From NCBI GenBank assembly GCA_013201405.1, contig JABMJC010000015.1:1-32207 (forward strand): a stretch of DNA of 32,207 nucleotides, given 5' to 3'. Source of the stretch: Desulfobulbaceae bacterium. GTDB taxonomy: Bacteria; Desulfobacterota; Desulfobulbia; Desulfobulbales; Desulfobulbaceae. The notes below the pieces were generated by a model. The model did not search any database, was not told the DNA's origin, and saw only the letters and a program-made list of their open reading frames with translations. The position numbers and the translations under genes were made by a program. Shown here piece after piece: positions 18,556 to 26,831 of the stretch. The first letter of the stretch is position 1; every line of letters starts with the position of its first letter.

Positions 18556-18945
18556 CTAGCTGTGTTTGAAGACCGGCACTTCCCGGGGCAGGGGCACAAT
18601 GGTTTCCACCAGACCGGCGAAACCACCTGCGTCGTCGTACCAGGGATACTGATGCACCAATTTGCGCTGTCCCTGTTTTTCCTTGTAATATATGTTGGCG
18701 CTCTGTTCGTTCAGCATGCGTCTAAGCTGAGCATTGGCCGTTTCCGGATGACAGTCGAACAGGCTTTTCCCTAAAAGATCCATACCGCCCCAGCGGCTGT
18801 AGTACTCTGCGGCCAGGCGATTCATGGCAATGATGATGCCCTGTTGGTCGCATACGCTGACCGCCAGGGGATAGTGGTGTATCCAGTCAAAGGATGGATT
18901 GTTTGTCTCTTGCTGCATGGGGTATTGTGGCGCACGCGTGGCCAT
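18556..18945 (-). CDS. Small stand-alone PAS-domain protein
   Basis: A 129-aa protein that is essentially one PAS domain: FDWIHHYPLAVSVCDQQGII at about residues 19-38, then AMNRLAAEYYSRWGG, LLGKSLFDCHPE, and a C-terminal strand region. No kinase, cyclase or DNA-binding domain is attached. PAS domains sense small ligands, redox state or heme; here the ligand is unknown. No clear ribosome binding site precedes the ATG; M10 is another possible start. It sits 60 bases before the metallo-beta-lactamase gene and 134 bases after the HD-domain gene, and may share their transcript. A signal-sensor role is inference. Confidence 0.75.
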   Translation of the reverse strand: MATRAPQYPMQQETNNPSFDWIHHYPLAVSVCDQQGIIIAMNRLAAEYYSRWGGMDLLGKSLFDCHPETANAQLRRMLNEQSANIYYKEKQGQRKLVHQYPWYDDAGGFAGLVETIVPLPREVPVFKHS

Positions 18946-19079
18946 GTGTAACTTATTGTTGTTGTGGTGGAAAATGCCGTTTTGCTCGGCTTGGTCGCAG
19001 GAAACATCGCGACACAGCCAGAGATGATCCTATACCCGTTTTTTGCACTGGGATCGCATAGTTCTGCTGCACAATGCAG

Positions 19080-19667
19080 TTAAAAAATACCCAGTTCCTC
19101 TGGGGCAAAGGGTAGCCAGCGAAAGAGAAGATGTTCCAGGCGACCGCACCGTTGGAAATGGCGTTCGATTGCCTGGCAGCGTTCGGGATTGTTGTTGCCA
19201 TACCGCTCGATAATGTATTCGAGTCGTTCGTCCAACGAAACCACACCATGGTGGCGCACCCGCTTATCAGCATAGTGCACCAGTTCCATGGCGGCGAACT
19301 GGCCCGCCTCGTAACGCTGCGTTGCAAAGGGCGACAAACGCACATGCTGGGCTACAATGGCCGCCACCTCGGGATAACCCTCTTTATGGCAGATTTCCGC
19401 TCCCACCTGGGCATGATCGCAGCGGCTGTGGAGGCAGGGGGTTTTGGCTATATCGTGCAACAAGGCTCCGGCCAGCACTAGTTCCTTGGCTGCTTGCGGA
19501 TTGTTTGGCTGCATGGCGCAGAGGCCTTCGAGCAGTTGGATGGCCAGGCGTGCAACCACCAGGGAGTGACGGCGTATGTTGCTGAGCATACCGTACTGCT
19601 CCATGAGCAGCAGGCATTCGTGCAAACCAGGAATGCGGGGTGGTGCTGCCGTTGCCATCGTGGCCAT
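19080..19667 (-). CDS. HD-domain phosphohydrolase-like protein (HDIG type)
   Basis: A 195-aa metal-dependent HD-superfamily protein. Ligand residues are H34 (RRHSLVVA), the H71-D72 pair (ALLHDIAKT), then H85, H108 (VAQHV) and the HYADKRV region. HDIG-type proteins hydrolyse phosphates or nucleotides, but the substrate is not evident here. The gene starts 23 bases after the hemE stop, so it is probably co-transcribed with hemE. The ATG at 19667 follows AGGACAGAG; the second ATG (M4) would also serve. The C-terminal third is family-specific. Confidence 0.85.
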   Translation of the reverse strand: MATMATAAPPRIPGLHECLLLMEQYGMLSNIRRHSLVVARLAIQLLEGLCAMQPNNPQAAKELVLAGALLHDIAKTPCLHSRCDHAQVGAEICHKEGYPEVAAIVAQHVRLSPFATQRYEAGQFAAMELVHYADKRVRHHGVVSLDERLEYIIERYGNNNPERCQAIERHFQRCGRLEHLLFRWLPFAPEELGIF

Positions 19668-19690
19668 GGACTCTGTCCTGCTTCGCCTGC

Positions 19691-20725
19691 TCAGCTCTGC
19701 TTACTCCGGCTGCTGAAGCGGTGCACCGCTTCCACCGCGATTTTTACCTGGTCTGGATCGGTTTCCGGGATAACCCCGTGGCCCAGGTTGAAGATATAGC
19801 CGCGGGCCGCCTTGCCATCTTCCAGCATGGCTGCGATGCGTGCCTCCAACTCTGTTTTGGGCAGAAAAAGCGCCAGAGGATCAAGGTTGCCCTGCACCGC
19901 GTGCGGCCCTACCTGCCGAATGGCGTCGGCCAAAGGGATCCGCCAGTCAATGCCCAACACATCGGCATCCAGACCCGACGTATGGCGCAGCAGGGTGGCG
20001 CCGTGGTTGGCAAAGTAGATGAGGGGAATATCGGTGTGCTTACGCAAATCAGCCAGGATGCTCTGCACATAGGGCAGGGCAAAACGTTCGTAGTCGCAGG
20101 GGGCAAGTGCTCCGGCCCAGGAATCGAACAGCTGCAGCGCCTGTGCACCTGCCTTGGCCTGGGCAATGAGATAGCTGCTGGTACAGGCAGTGATTTTGTC
20201 CAGGATGAGCCGGTAGAGTTCCGGCCTTTGGAACATCATGCTTTTAGTGGCATAGAAGTTCCTGGAGCTGCCGCCCTCAATCACATAGGTGGCCAGGGTA
20301 AAGGGTGCTCCGGCAAAGCCGATCAGCGGCACCTTGAGTTCCCGGCGCAACAGGCGAATGGTTTCCAGAACAAAGGGCATATCCTCGGCCGGGTTAGGGA
20401 TCCTGAGTGCTTCAGCCGCCTGCTGGCTCCGCACTGGTTCGGGAAAAACCGGCCCCTGGCCTTCGTGGAACTCCAGGGGAAGGCCCATGGCCTCCATGGG
20501 AACAAGGATGTCGGAAAAGAGGATTGCCGCGTCAAAGTGGAAAATATCCACTGGCTGCAAGGTAACCTCTGTACACAGGGCGGGATTCTTGCACAGGTCC
20601 AAAAAATTGAGTTTGCTGCGCACGCGCTGGTAATCGGGCAGATAGCGACCTGCCTGGCGCATAAACCAGACCGGAACATGGCTGGTTTGCTCGCCTTTGC
20701 AGGCTTTTAGAAAGGTTGTATTCAT
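19691..20725 (-). CDS. hemE: Uroporphyrinogen decarboxylase
   Basis: HemE decarboxylates uroporphyrinogen III to coproporphyrinogen III in heme synthesis. The 344-aa length is normal. The N-terminal active-site motif VWFMRQAGRYLPDY is intact, followed by the aspartate-bearing FDAAILFSDIL, the glycine-rich GFAGAPFTLATYVIEGG, and the conserved GNLDP and FNLGHGV segments near the end. The ATG has AGGT five bases upstream. It lies 63 bases after the AhbD-like radical SAM gene on the same strand, giving a two-gene heme cluster. A genuine HemE is notable because many sulfate reducers make heme through siroheme and do not need HemE. Confidence 0.95.
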   Translation of the reverse strand: MNTTFLKACKGEQTSHVPVWFMRQAGRYLPDYQRVRSKLNFLDLCKNPALCTEVTLQPVDIFHFDAAILFSDILVPMEAMGLPLEFHEGQGPVFPEPVRSQQAAEALRIPNPAEDMPFVLETIRLLRRELKVPLIGFAGAPFTLATYVIEGGSSRNFYATKSMMFQRPELYRLILDKITACTSSYLIAQAKAGAQALQLFDSWAGALAPCDYERFALPYVQSILADLRKHTDIPLIYFANHGATLLRHTSGLDADVLGIDWRIPLADAIRQVGPHAVQGNLDPLALFLPKTELEARIAAMLEDGKAARGYIFNLGHGVIPETDPDQVKIAVEAVHRFSSRSKQS

Positions 20726-20788
20726 GCCGTACCTGGGAAAAAGGAAAGTAAAATAACTGACCTAGTCTACCTGAGGGAGATGGGGACG

Positions 20789-21841
20789 TCAACGACGGGG
20801 TTGATAAGAGCAGAAGGGCTCGGCTGCCAGATAATCGCCGGTCATGGCATAGGCCCTGGCCCGGCAACCCCCGCAAACATTGAGGTATTCGCAGTGGCCG
20901 CAATTGCCCTTGTAACCTTTGAAATCGCGCATCTCCAGCAAGAGCGGCGCTTGTTCCCATATTTCCCGAAAGGACTGTTCACCGAGATTGCCAGCGGCCT
21001 TGGGAAAATAGCTGCAGGGTAAAACATTGCCATCCACATCGATCAGGCAGATGAGCTGCCCGGCCAGGCAGCCCTTGGAGCCACCGGTGGAAAAAGAGAG
21101 GCTGCGGCGTTTGAAACTCGTGCCTTCAGCCTTGGCCCGTTGCAGAACCAAACGATAGTACTGCGGCGCACAGGTGGGGCGCATGAGCAGTTCATCTTCT
21201 TCTTTCTCCACATCATAGTGCCAGTGGAGCATGGCTTCATACTCATCCGGCGGGATAAGCTCGCTCATGATCTCTTCGCCGCGGCCAGTGGGAACAATCA
21301 TGAACAGATACCAGGCAGTGGCGCCCAACTTCTTCACCAGGGGATAGAGCTTGGCTGCCTCGTCCTGGTTGCGCTTGGTAAAGGAGGAGTTGACCAGAAA
21401 GGGAATGCCATGCTCCTTAAAGAGTTCGATTGCCTGCATCACCCCGGCAAAGGCGCCGGTTTGGCCGCGGAAGTTATCGTGCACGCTGGCACTGGCTCCA
21501 TCCAGGCTGAGCGACACCATCTTGATGCCGCTGGCCAGCATGTTGCGACATACCTCGTGGCTCACCAGGGAACCATTGGTGGCCAGACACATGCGCAGGC
21601 CAAGCTCTGTGCCATGGGCGGCAATATCAAAAACATCGCTGCGCAAAAGCGGCTCGCCACCGGAGAGCACCACCACCGGATCAGCATAGCTGCGGATATC
21701 TGCCAGAATGCGCTGGGCCTCGGCAAAGCTGAAATCCGGATGATCGCGCACCTCCAACTCCGAGGCAGAGCGACAATGCACACAGCCAAAGTTGCAGCGG
21801 CGGGTGATCTCCCAGGCTATCCATTTGGGAATAAAATCCAT
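20789..21841 (-). CDS. ahbD: AhbD-like radical SAM/SPASM heme synthase
   Basis: A 350-aa radical SAM protein. The radical SAM cluster motif is CX3CX2C at C16, C20 and C23 (CNFGCVHC), followed by [12 protein letters not shown]. The C-terminal SPASM region has cysteines in [31 protein letters not shown] and PFC, enough for auxiliary clusters. AhbD converts iron-coproporphyrin III to heme by radical decarboxylation in anaerobes and archaea, and the neighbouring hemE supports a heme role. NirJ-type proteins are close relatives and cannot be excluded without alignment. The start is the first ATG; the ribosome binding site is weak. A palindrome upstream may be an operator. Confidence 0.7.
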   Translation of the reverse strand: MDFIPKWIAWEITRRCNFGCVHCRSASELEVRDHPDFSFAEAQRILADIRSYADPVVVLSGGEPLLRSDVFDIAAHGTELGLRMCLATNGSLVSHEVCRNMLASGIKMVSLSLDGASASVHDNFRGQTGAFAGVMQAIELFKEHGIPFLVNSSFTKRNQDEAAKLYPLVKKLGATAWYLFMIVPTGRGEEIMSELIPPDEYEAMLHWHYDVEKEEDELLMRPTCAPQYYRLVLQRAKAEGTSFKRRSLSFSTGGSKGCLAGQLICLIDVDGNVLPCSYFPKAAGNLGEQSFREIWEQAPLLLEMRDFKGYKGNCGHCEYLNVCGGCRARAYAMTGDYLAAEPFCSYQPRR

Positions 21842-21870
21842 AGGGTGTCCATTGTATTGATAACGAATTA

Positions 21871-21890
21871 CATTGAAAAAATATTCAATG
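21871..21890. promoter_or_regulatory. Inverted repeat CATTGAA-N6-TTCAATG upstream of the AhbD-like gene
   Basis: A perfect 7-bp palindrome in an AT-rich region about 30 bases before the start. It lies where a -35 element for the minus strand could be. It could bind a dimeric repressor or activator; no known regulator motif was matched with confidence. Confidence 0.35.
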
Positions 21891-21972
21891 CTGCAGTAAC
21901 AAATGTAGAAATGTTGGCTTCATCGCATATTCATGCCAACCTGCCGAATCTTCGCGCAAACTATCCAATACC

Positions 21973-22010
21973 GTAGGTTGGCGCTGAGCGCAGCGAAGCC
22001 CAACATCTAC
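21973..22010. repeat. REP-like palindromic element
   Basis: The stretch opens GTAGGTTGG and ends CCCAACATCTAC with a self-complementary middle (GCT..AGC). It resembles the GTAGGTTGG...CCCAAC repeat that is scattered through many bacterial genomes (from memory). It lies directly downstream of the DUF362 gene on the minus strand and may serve as its transcript end. Confidence 0.6.
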
Positions 22011-22013
22011 TAC

Positions 22014-23177
22014 CTATACCTTTTTCAACTTGTAGGCCATGCTGCCCATGCCAATGGACTGGGCATATTCCATCTGATGAAACCCCCTGGTTTCCGGCCT
22101 GAGCCCGGCAAATTTATCCACGCCAGCACAGTGGTCACCGCAGCCAGGCAAGGGCACCAAGCCCGGGGCTGCCTTAACCAAATCAAAGCAGGCGGTGTCC
22201 AGAGCCACCGGATCCACCGAGGCCAGGATGCCCAAGTCTGGCACCAGTGCCGGATCGCTCCAGCCGGCACAGTCGCACTGCGGCGTCACATTCAACACAA
22301 AGTTAAGATAACACACCCGGCCTTCCTTGCCCTGCACCGCACCATAGGCGTATTCGGTCATGCGCTCGACAAAGGCACTGTGTTCGTCTGGCTGCTCCAC
22401 GCCAATGGCCTTCTGCTTGCACACGGTCATGCACTCGTAGCAGCCAATGCACTTCTTCTTGCTGATTTTGGCTTTTTTCTTGCCCTTGGCCTTACCCTTT
22501 GTCTTACCCTCTTCAACCTTTTTCAGAGAAATGGCCTCTTGGCGGCAGGAATCCAGGCATAGGCCGCAACCAATGCAGGCCTCCTCGTATATCACAACAT
22601 TGCGGCCATGCTGGTCTATTTTACCGGCATAGGAGGCGCAGCCCATGGCCAGGTTCTTGATGGCCCCGCCAAAACCACCCATCTGGTGGCCTTTGAAGTG
22701 GGAGAGTACCACCATGGCCGAGGCTTCGCGAAAGGCCCGGGCAATGTGCACTTCTTTAAAGTGTTTCAAGTCAACCGGCACCAGTTCTTCACTCATGCCA
22801 ATGATTCCATCGGCAATCACCACCGGAGCATTAACCACATAGGGAGTAAACCCGTGTAGGTAAGCTGTTTCCAGGTGATCGACCGCATTGTGGCGCATGC
22901 CATTGTACAGGGTGCAGGTGTCGGTGAGAAAGGGTTTGCCCCCGGCCTCCTTGATCAAATCAATAACCTGGCGGGCAAAGGTGGGATGCAGGTAGGTGTC
23001 GTTGCCCCGTTCGCCAAAATGGGCCTTGACTGCCACCAGCTCGTCTGCGCCCCCGCGTTTTTTGGGTTGCACCAGTGCGGCCAGGCCAACGGCCTGACAC
23101 AGGCGGCTGATTTTGGCCAGCCGGTTGTCGGTGGCATCTTTCACGTGCAGGTCGGCATAGTAAACCGTGGCGCTCAT
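22014..23177 (-). CDS. DUF362 domain protein with two [4Fe-4S] ferredoxin motifs
   Basis: A 387-aa iron-sulfur protein. The N-terminal DUF362 part contains VKAHFGERGNDTYLHP, MVVLSHFKGHQMGGFGGAIKN and LGILASVDPVALD, all typical of the family. Between them are two ferredoxin motifs, CIGCGLCLDSCRQEA and CIGCYECMTVCKQKA, split by a lysine-rich linker of about 20 residues (KTKGKAKGKKKAK). Both motifs have their four cysteines, but the usual proline after the last is Arg or Lys. The start was moved to the ATG at 23177, which has AGGAGAG upstream; the track start at 23213 lacks support. DUF362 proteins are thought to be electron-transfer or redox proteins; a function here is not established. Confidence 0.88.
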   Translation of the reverse strand: MSATVYYADLHVKDATDNRLAKISRLCQAVGLAALVQPKKRGGADELVAVKAHFGERGNDTYLHPTFARQVIDLIKEAGGKPFLTDTCTLYNGMRHNAVDHLETAYLHGFTPYVVNAPVVIADGIIGMSEELVPVDLKHFKEVHIARAFREASAMVVLSHFKGHQMGGFGGAIKNLAMGCASYAGKIDQHGRNVVIYEEACIGCGLCLDSCRQEAISLKKVEEGKTKGKAKGKKKAKISKKKCIGCYECMTVCKQKAIGVEQPDEHSAFVERMTEYAYGAVQGKEGRVCYLNFVLNVTPQCDCAGWSDPALVPDLGILASVDPVALDTACFDLVKAAPGLVPLPGCGDHCAGVDKFAGLRPETRGFHQMEYAQSIGMGSMAYKLKKV

Positions 23178-23587
23178 GTTCGTCTCTCCTGTGTTCCCCT
23201 GTGGGCAGGCCAATATTCAGGAAGGTCTTTTTACAGATCAGGTGCTGGCCGGGCAGCTTGTTCATGGCCGTATGCAGCACAAAAAGCAGTAGTACAAAAA
23301 ATAACACGAGAAATAATATATGGCAGAAGCAAAGCTTTCAAATCATTTCAGGGCGGCTGTGCAGATACAGCCAAACAAGCAAAGAGTCCGCAGGGCAGCA
23401 TACGTGGCATGCAGGCGATTGTCATCCCAAATGAACAGGTGGTAGTAAACAGGCGATGGGCAGGTCACCCGCTGGACAGAACACCACATGGCCATGCTGA
23501 TCTGCGCGGTGGGCTTTGCTGTGCTCAGCGCCAAGCTACGGAGCAATAAAAAATTATACAAAAAATCGGCAGGTTGGGATGAATCTT

Positions 23588-23616
23588 TGATAAAGTCCAA
23601 CAGCTAAACTTTATCA
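23588..23616. promoter_or_regulatory. Inverted repeat TGATAAAG-N13-CTTTATCA, candidate operator of usp
   Basis: A perfect 8-bp palindrome whose right arm covers the candidate -35 element of the promoter at 23610-23638. The regulator is unknown. Confidence 0.4.
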
Positions 23617-23638
23617 TGGGTTAGTTATGTGGTAGAAT
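23610..23638 (+). promoter_or_regulatory. Candidate sigma-70 promoter of the usp gene
   Basis: TTTATC and TAGAAT are separated by 17 bases. The -10 matches consensus at five of six bases; the -35 is weak. It lies 48 bases before the usp ATG. Confidence 0.35.
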
Positions 23639-23685
23639 TTGATTGCAATACCTCATTGCTCCCATACACCTCAAGGAGGTTCACC

Positions 23686-24165
23686 ATGCAACCGATCACA
23701 ACTGTTCTCACTCCCATTGATTTTTCCGACAATGCTGCAATGATTTTGAAGGCGGCAGCCTATGTTGCCGGCACCTTCAAGGCAGAACTGCACCTGGTTT
23801 TTGTGGTGCAGAATTTCGAAGATTACAGTGGCTTCTTTGTGCCACCGGTCAATCTGCCCAATCTGGCGGAGGAGTTATATGCTTCGGCCCAGCAGCAGAT
23901 GGATACCTTTGTCAGCGAACACCGCCAACATTGCCTGGATGCCGGGGTCACCGGTTTGACGAGCAAAGTGCTGGCAGGCGATGTGGGCGAAGAAGTGGTG
24001 AAATACGCGACCCAAAAAAATGTTCAGCTGATTGTCATGGGCACACACGGCTACAAGGGGCTGGAACGCATCATGTTTGGCAGTGTTGCCGAAAAAGTGG
24101 TCAAGAGTGCACTTTGCGCAGTTATGACCATCAACCCCTATCGGGAAGAAGCCAAGCAATTGTAA
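23686..24165 (+). CDS. Universal stress protein (UspA family)
   Basis: A 159-aa cytoplasmic UspA-family protein. It opens with the typical TVLTPIDFSDNAAMI and has the C-terminal ATP-binding motif G-X2-G-X9-G-S: GTHG, nine residues, then GS. This suggests it binds ATP like the MJ0577 subclass. The ATG at 23686 was chosen over the longer track ORF because AAGGAGG lies seven bases upstream and family proteins start here. It is preceded by a candidate promoter with an inverted repeat and ends 32 bases before the end of the convergent 411-aa gene. Confidence 0.92.
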   Translation: MQPITTVLTPIDFSDNAAMILKAAAYVAGTFKAELHLVFVVQNFEDYSGFFVPPVNLPNLAEELYASAQQQMDTFVSEHRQHCLDAGVTGLTSKVLAGDVGEEVVKYATQKNVQLIVMGTHGYKGLERIMFGSVAEKVVKSALCAVMTINPYREEAKQL

Positions 24166-24197
24166 AGTGCAACAACCACCGCGCTGTTGTCTGCTGA

Positions 24198-25433
24198 TCA
24201 GTCCTGCAGCAGGCCAAAGAGGCAGCAGGCCGGATGGTCTGCTGCGCTCGCGCAAATCGCGGGGGCTGCAGCGTCCATGGCGCAGAGCCGCTGGAGAAAA
24301 GACATGCCCGGCAGGACACTGAGGCGCAGGCGGCGCAGGGGGGCAGAGCCAGGAGAGGTGCTTGCCGCGTATTCGGCACGGATCAGGTTGTTCCAGGCAG
24401 GCGCCTCTTGGGCAAACAGGTGGGCGGCCCGTTGCAGGGCACTATGTATGGCTGCCTGCCCTGTCATGTCGGCCACCGCATGGATTTGGGTGAAGGCCTT
24501 GAGCAGACCGGGGCAGCGGCTGAGCAAGACCGGGGCTGCGTCGTAATTTTCCCCTTGAGCCGCACCAGGCAGGAGGAGCTCCGGCAAATCTACGCAGCCT
24601 GCTACTCCTGGCTCTTTTTGTTCAGCCAGGCGCTGTTCTGCACGCAGTTGCTCGGCCAACCCCTGTTGCCGGGTAATGTACCATATATGGGCCCAGGGCA
24701 GATCCACCTGTGCATACAGCTTGGTCCAGGCCTGCAAACGCTGGCTCTGCCACGGACTTTGATCTGTGCTGTACATGTTTGCCGGCGATATAGGCGATAT
24801 TACAGGCGATATAGTAGTAGGAGTGGTAGCAGTGGTGGATGATTCCTGCTCGCCTGTCTCACTACCAGTGCCATCACTCTCAGCATGGTCACTGATGTCA
24901 TCACCGGCATCATCAATGTTGTCGTTAAAGGTGGCAATCAGCCCCTGATGTTGTCTGTCGATGCGACCCAGGGCCGCTGTCAGTGCCTCTTCTTCCTGCT
25001 GTGCCTGGTCAGCCAAAACAAGCAACAGCCGCTGGCCCCACAAAAGATCCGCGTTGTTATCTTGCCGCCCCTCCAGCGCACCACTGCGCAACAGCCCGGT
25101 CAGGATGGCGGTTTCTTCCTGGCCAGTCTTGTTGGCCAGGCTTTCCAGAATATACTGCTTGAGTTGCTCGCTGTGCAGGGCCGCGTCGCTGCCACTAATA
25201 CTACTATCAAGCGATCGAACCAGATGCGCCAGGTGTTGGGCTTTGCTGTCAGACAGGGCAGGGGAAAGCGCCAGCAGCCGGCCTTCCTGCATGAGCCGGC
25301 GCAAACCAGCCTCTGCCGGCAGGGAAGCAGGGCTTGCACAAACATGGACAAGGGGTGAAAAAACCGGTACAAGGGGAACAACCCAGCCAGGGCTGGCCGT
25401 ACCTTCTGGAACAATGCAGGCTGCAGGCAACAT
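24198..25433 (-). CDS. Unrecognised 411-aa hypothetical protein
   Basis: No domain was recognised. The protein has no clear signal peptide or membrane helix. The first 160 residues are rich in Leu, Ala and Gln and look helical. Residues about 170-215 form an acidic, Ser/Thr/Pro-rich linker, partly encoded by three GGCGATAT repeats at 24784-24813. The C-terminal 190 residues are again Ala/Leu-rich, with several cysteines near the very end (ACCLFG). The ATG at 25433 has AGAGGA upstream. It starts only 18 bases from the divergent small membrane-protein gene, so the two may share control. It has little similarity I can recall and may be restricted to relatives of this organism. Confidence 0.65.
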   Translation of the reverse strand: MLPAACIVPEGTASPGWVVPLVPVFSPLVHVCASPASLPAEAGLRRLMQEGRLLALSPALSDSKAQHLAHLVRSLDSSISGSDAALHSEQLKQYILESLANKTGQEETAILTGLLRSGALEGRQDNNADLLWGQRLLLVLADQAQQEEEALTAALGRIDRQHQGLIATFNDNIDDAGDDISDHAESDGTGSETGEQESSTTATTPTTISPVISPISPANMYSTDQSPWQSQRLQAWTKLYAQVDLPWAHIWYITRQQGLAEQLRAEQRLAEQKEPGVAGCVDLPELLLPGAAQGENYDAAPVLLSRCPGLLKAFTQIHAVADMTGQAAIHSALQRAAHLFAQEAPAWNNLIRAEYAASTSPGSAPLRRLRLSVLPGMSFLQRLCAMDAAAPAICASAADHPACCLFGLLQD

Positions 25434-25451
25434 ATTATCCTCTCATCTATT

Positions 25452-25832
25452 ATGGCGCAAGAAAGCAAGACTCCTCGGGAAAGTTCACAACGCAACACCG
25501 TTGCACTGGTGCTCACCGGGCTCACCTATCTGCTCTTTCATCTTCGCTTGGGCACAGATGCTGCCACCACAGTCTCTGCCACCCTGGCACAGATGCTGCT
25601 GACTGCGCCCTATGCCATTGGTTTTACGTATCTGCTGCTCTACGTGTACCGCCGCCTGAGTGCAGAGCCTGTGCGCCCGGCCTGGACAAGGGTTCTCCGC
25701 ATCTTTTTTACCATGGGCATTGTCTTTGCCTTTTTTTTCGCCCTGTATGAGCATGGCGGTGGCAGCCCCTTTGACCCGGAAGCCCCTAGCGCAACAGGCT
25801 TTTGGCGGGATGTACTCCAGAAGCTGCGGTAG
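25452..25832 (+). CDS. Small membrane protein of unknown function
   Basis: A 126-aa protein with three likely membrane helices: VALVLTGLTYLLF, a second around LLTAPYAIGFTYLLLYVY, and a third IFFTMGIVFAFFFALY. The N-terminus is charged. No family was recognised. No good ribosome binding site is visible before the ATG. Its end overlaps the convergent acyltransferase-like gene by 47 bases. The 18-base gap to the divergent 411-aa gene means each promoter must lie inside the other gene, or the annotated starts are slightly off. Confidence 0.65.
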   Translation: MAQESKTPRESSQRNTVALVLTGLTYLLFHLRLGTDAATTVSATLAQMLLTAPYAIGFTYLLLYVYRRLSAEPVRPAWTRVLRIFFTMGIVFAFFFALYEHGGGSPFDPEAPSATGFWRDVLQKLR

Positions 25833-26595
25833 CGTTTGGCATGAGCAGGGAGCCCGGCCCAAGCACGGTACCAGGGCTGGTGACCGAGTTGCAGCCGGTT
25901 TGCACACGGTCGCCCAAAATAGCACCAAATTTCCGCAGGCCGCTATCCATGCGCCGGCCATCCACCGTGACCATCACATTACCGGCAAGAAACCGCAGAT
26001 TGGCGCACTTGGTGCCAGCACCAAGATTGACCTCAACCCCCAGGATGGAGTCGCCTAAATAGGCAAAGTGACCGGCCTTGGCATCGTCTAAAAAAACAGA
26101 ATGCTTAACCTCGGTGGCATGGCCCACCACACAGCGCTTGCCAAGAAGGCAGTGACCGCGCAGATAGGCTGCCTGGCGAATTTCTGTGCAATCACCGATC
26201 AGGGCAGGTCCCTTGATCAGCGCTCCAGGCTCCACCAGCACGCCCCGGCCAATCTGGATGCCTTCGCCCATGAGCACGGCACCGGCCATAATCACCGAAG
26301 CGCCCGTAAGCACGCCGTCTTTACCCTGTACCGCCAGTTCGCCCTTGGCAATGCTGCCGGAGCTGATTTCCCACTGCTCACCAGCAAGAATGCGGCCCTC
26401 GTAAACAATGAGATGGCCGGCCAGGGGGATGCCGTTTCCTTTGGGCAACACACAATTTGCACGCTTTACCTGTTGCAGCTGCGCATGCACGTATTCCTTG
26501 AGCCCTGCAAGCGCTTGCCAAACCTGGCTGCAACCGGTAAACAACTTGGCATGGCTGCAGCGGTCGAGATCGAAAAACGAAGAAGGGGTGAGCAT
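25786..26595 (-). CDS. Left-handed beta-helix protein (GlmU-like acyltransferase/nucleotidyltransferase C-domain)
   Basis: A 269-aa protein whose middle and C-terminal parts are hexapeptide repeats (for example VIMAGAVLMGEGIQIGRGVLV and YLGDSILGVEVNLGAGTKC), forming a left-handed beta-helix as in GlmU and sugar-nucleotide acyltransferases. The later VTVDGRRMDSGLRKFGAILGD resembles the helix of GlmU-type proteins. The N-terminal pyrophosphorylase domain of GlmU is absent. A sugar-nucleotide acyltransferase role is plausible; the acceptor is unknown. The ATG has AGGAGG six bases upstream. Its 3' end overlaps the convergent small membrane-protein gene. Confidence 0.82.
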   Translation of the reverse strand: MLTPSSFFDLDRCSHAKLFTGCSQVWQALAGLKEYVHAQLQQVKRANCVLPKGNGIPLAGHLIVYEGRILAGEQWEISSGSIAKGELAVQGKDGVLTGASVIMAGAVLMGEGIQIGRGVLVEPGALIKGPALIGDCTEIRQAAYLRGHCLLGKRCVVGHATEVKHSVFLDDAKAGHFAYLGDSILGVEVNLGAGTKCANLRFLAGNVMVTVDGRRMDSGLRKFGAILGDRVQTGCNSVTSPGTVLGPGSLLMPNATAASGVHPAKSLLR

Positions 26596-26831
26596 GGAGC
26601 CTCCTTGCTGGCCTGCGTACTATTTTTTCGCTGTACTTGTGCTTTGTTTTTTATGTTGGGGAAAAGCACCACGATATATTGGCCAGCCTGCAAGCACAAG
26701 CGAAAAGCTGATTCAGTATCGTATGCCTGCCTTGACTTCAACTGGACGGTGTTTACCTATATTCTGATATTCTAACGGCACGTCTTCTTTATTTATGATG
26801 ACGTGTACCAAATGTATGTAAGGAGATGAGT
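26596..26831. promoter_or_regulatory. Upstream region of the lon gene
   Basis: A 236-base AT-rich region between divergent genes. It contains CACGTC/GACGTG (26779-26784 and 26800-26805) as a possible 5' UTR hairpin and several -10-like hexamers near 26757-26773. No consensus heat-shock promoter could be fixed. AGGAG at 26821-26825 is the lon ribosome binding site. Confidence 0.4.

Larger units (their letters stand above)
23178..23685. other. Non-coding stretch between the DUF362 and usp genes
   Basis: Divergent promoter region of about 500 bases. Short ORFs here have no recognisable domain and poor starts. The left part is mixed sequence; the right part (23540-23640) is AT-rich and holds the candidate usp promoter and an inverted repeat. 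No RNA gene or mobile element was recognised. Confidence 0.6.
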
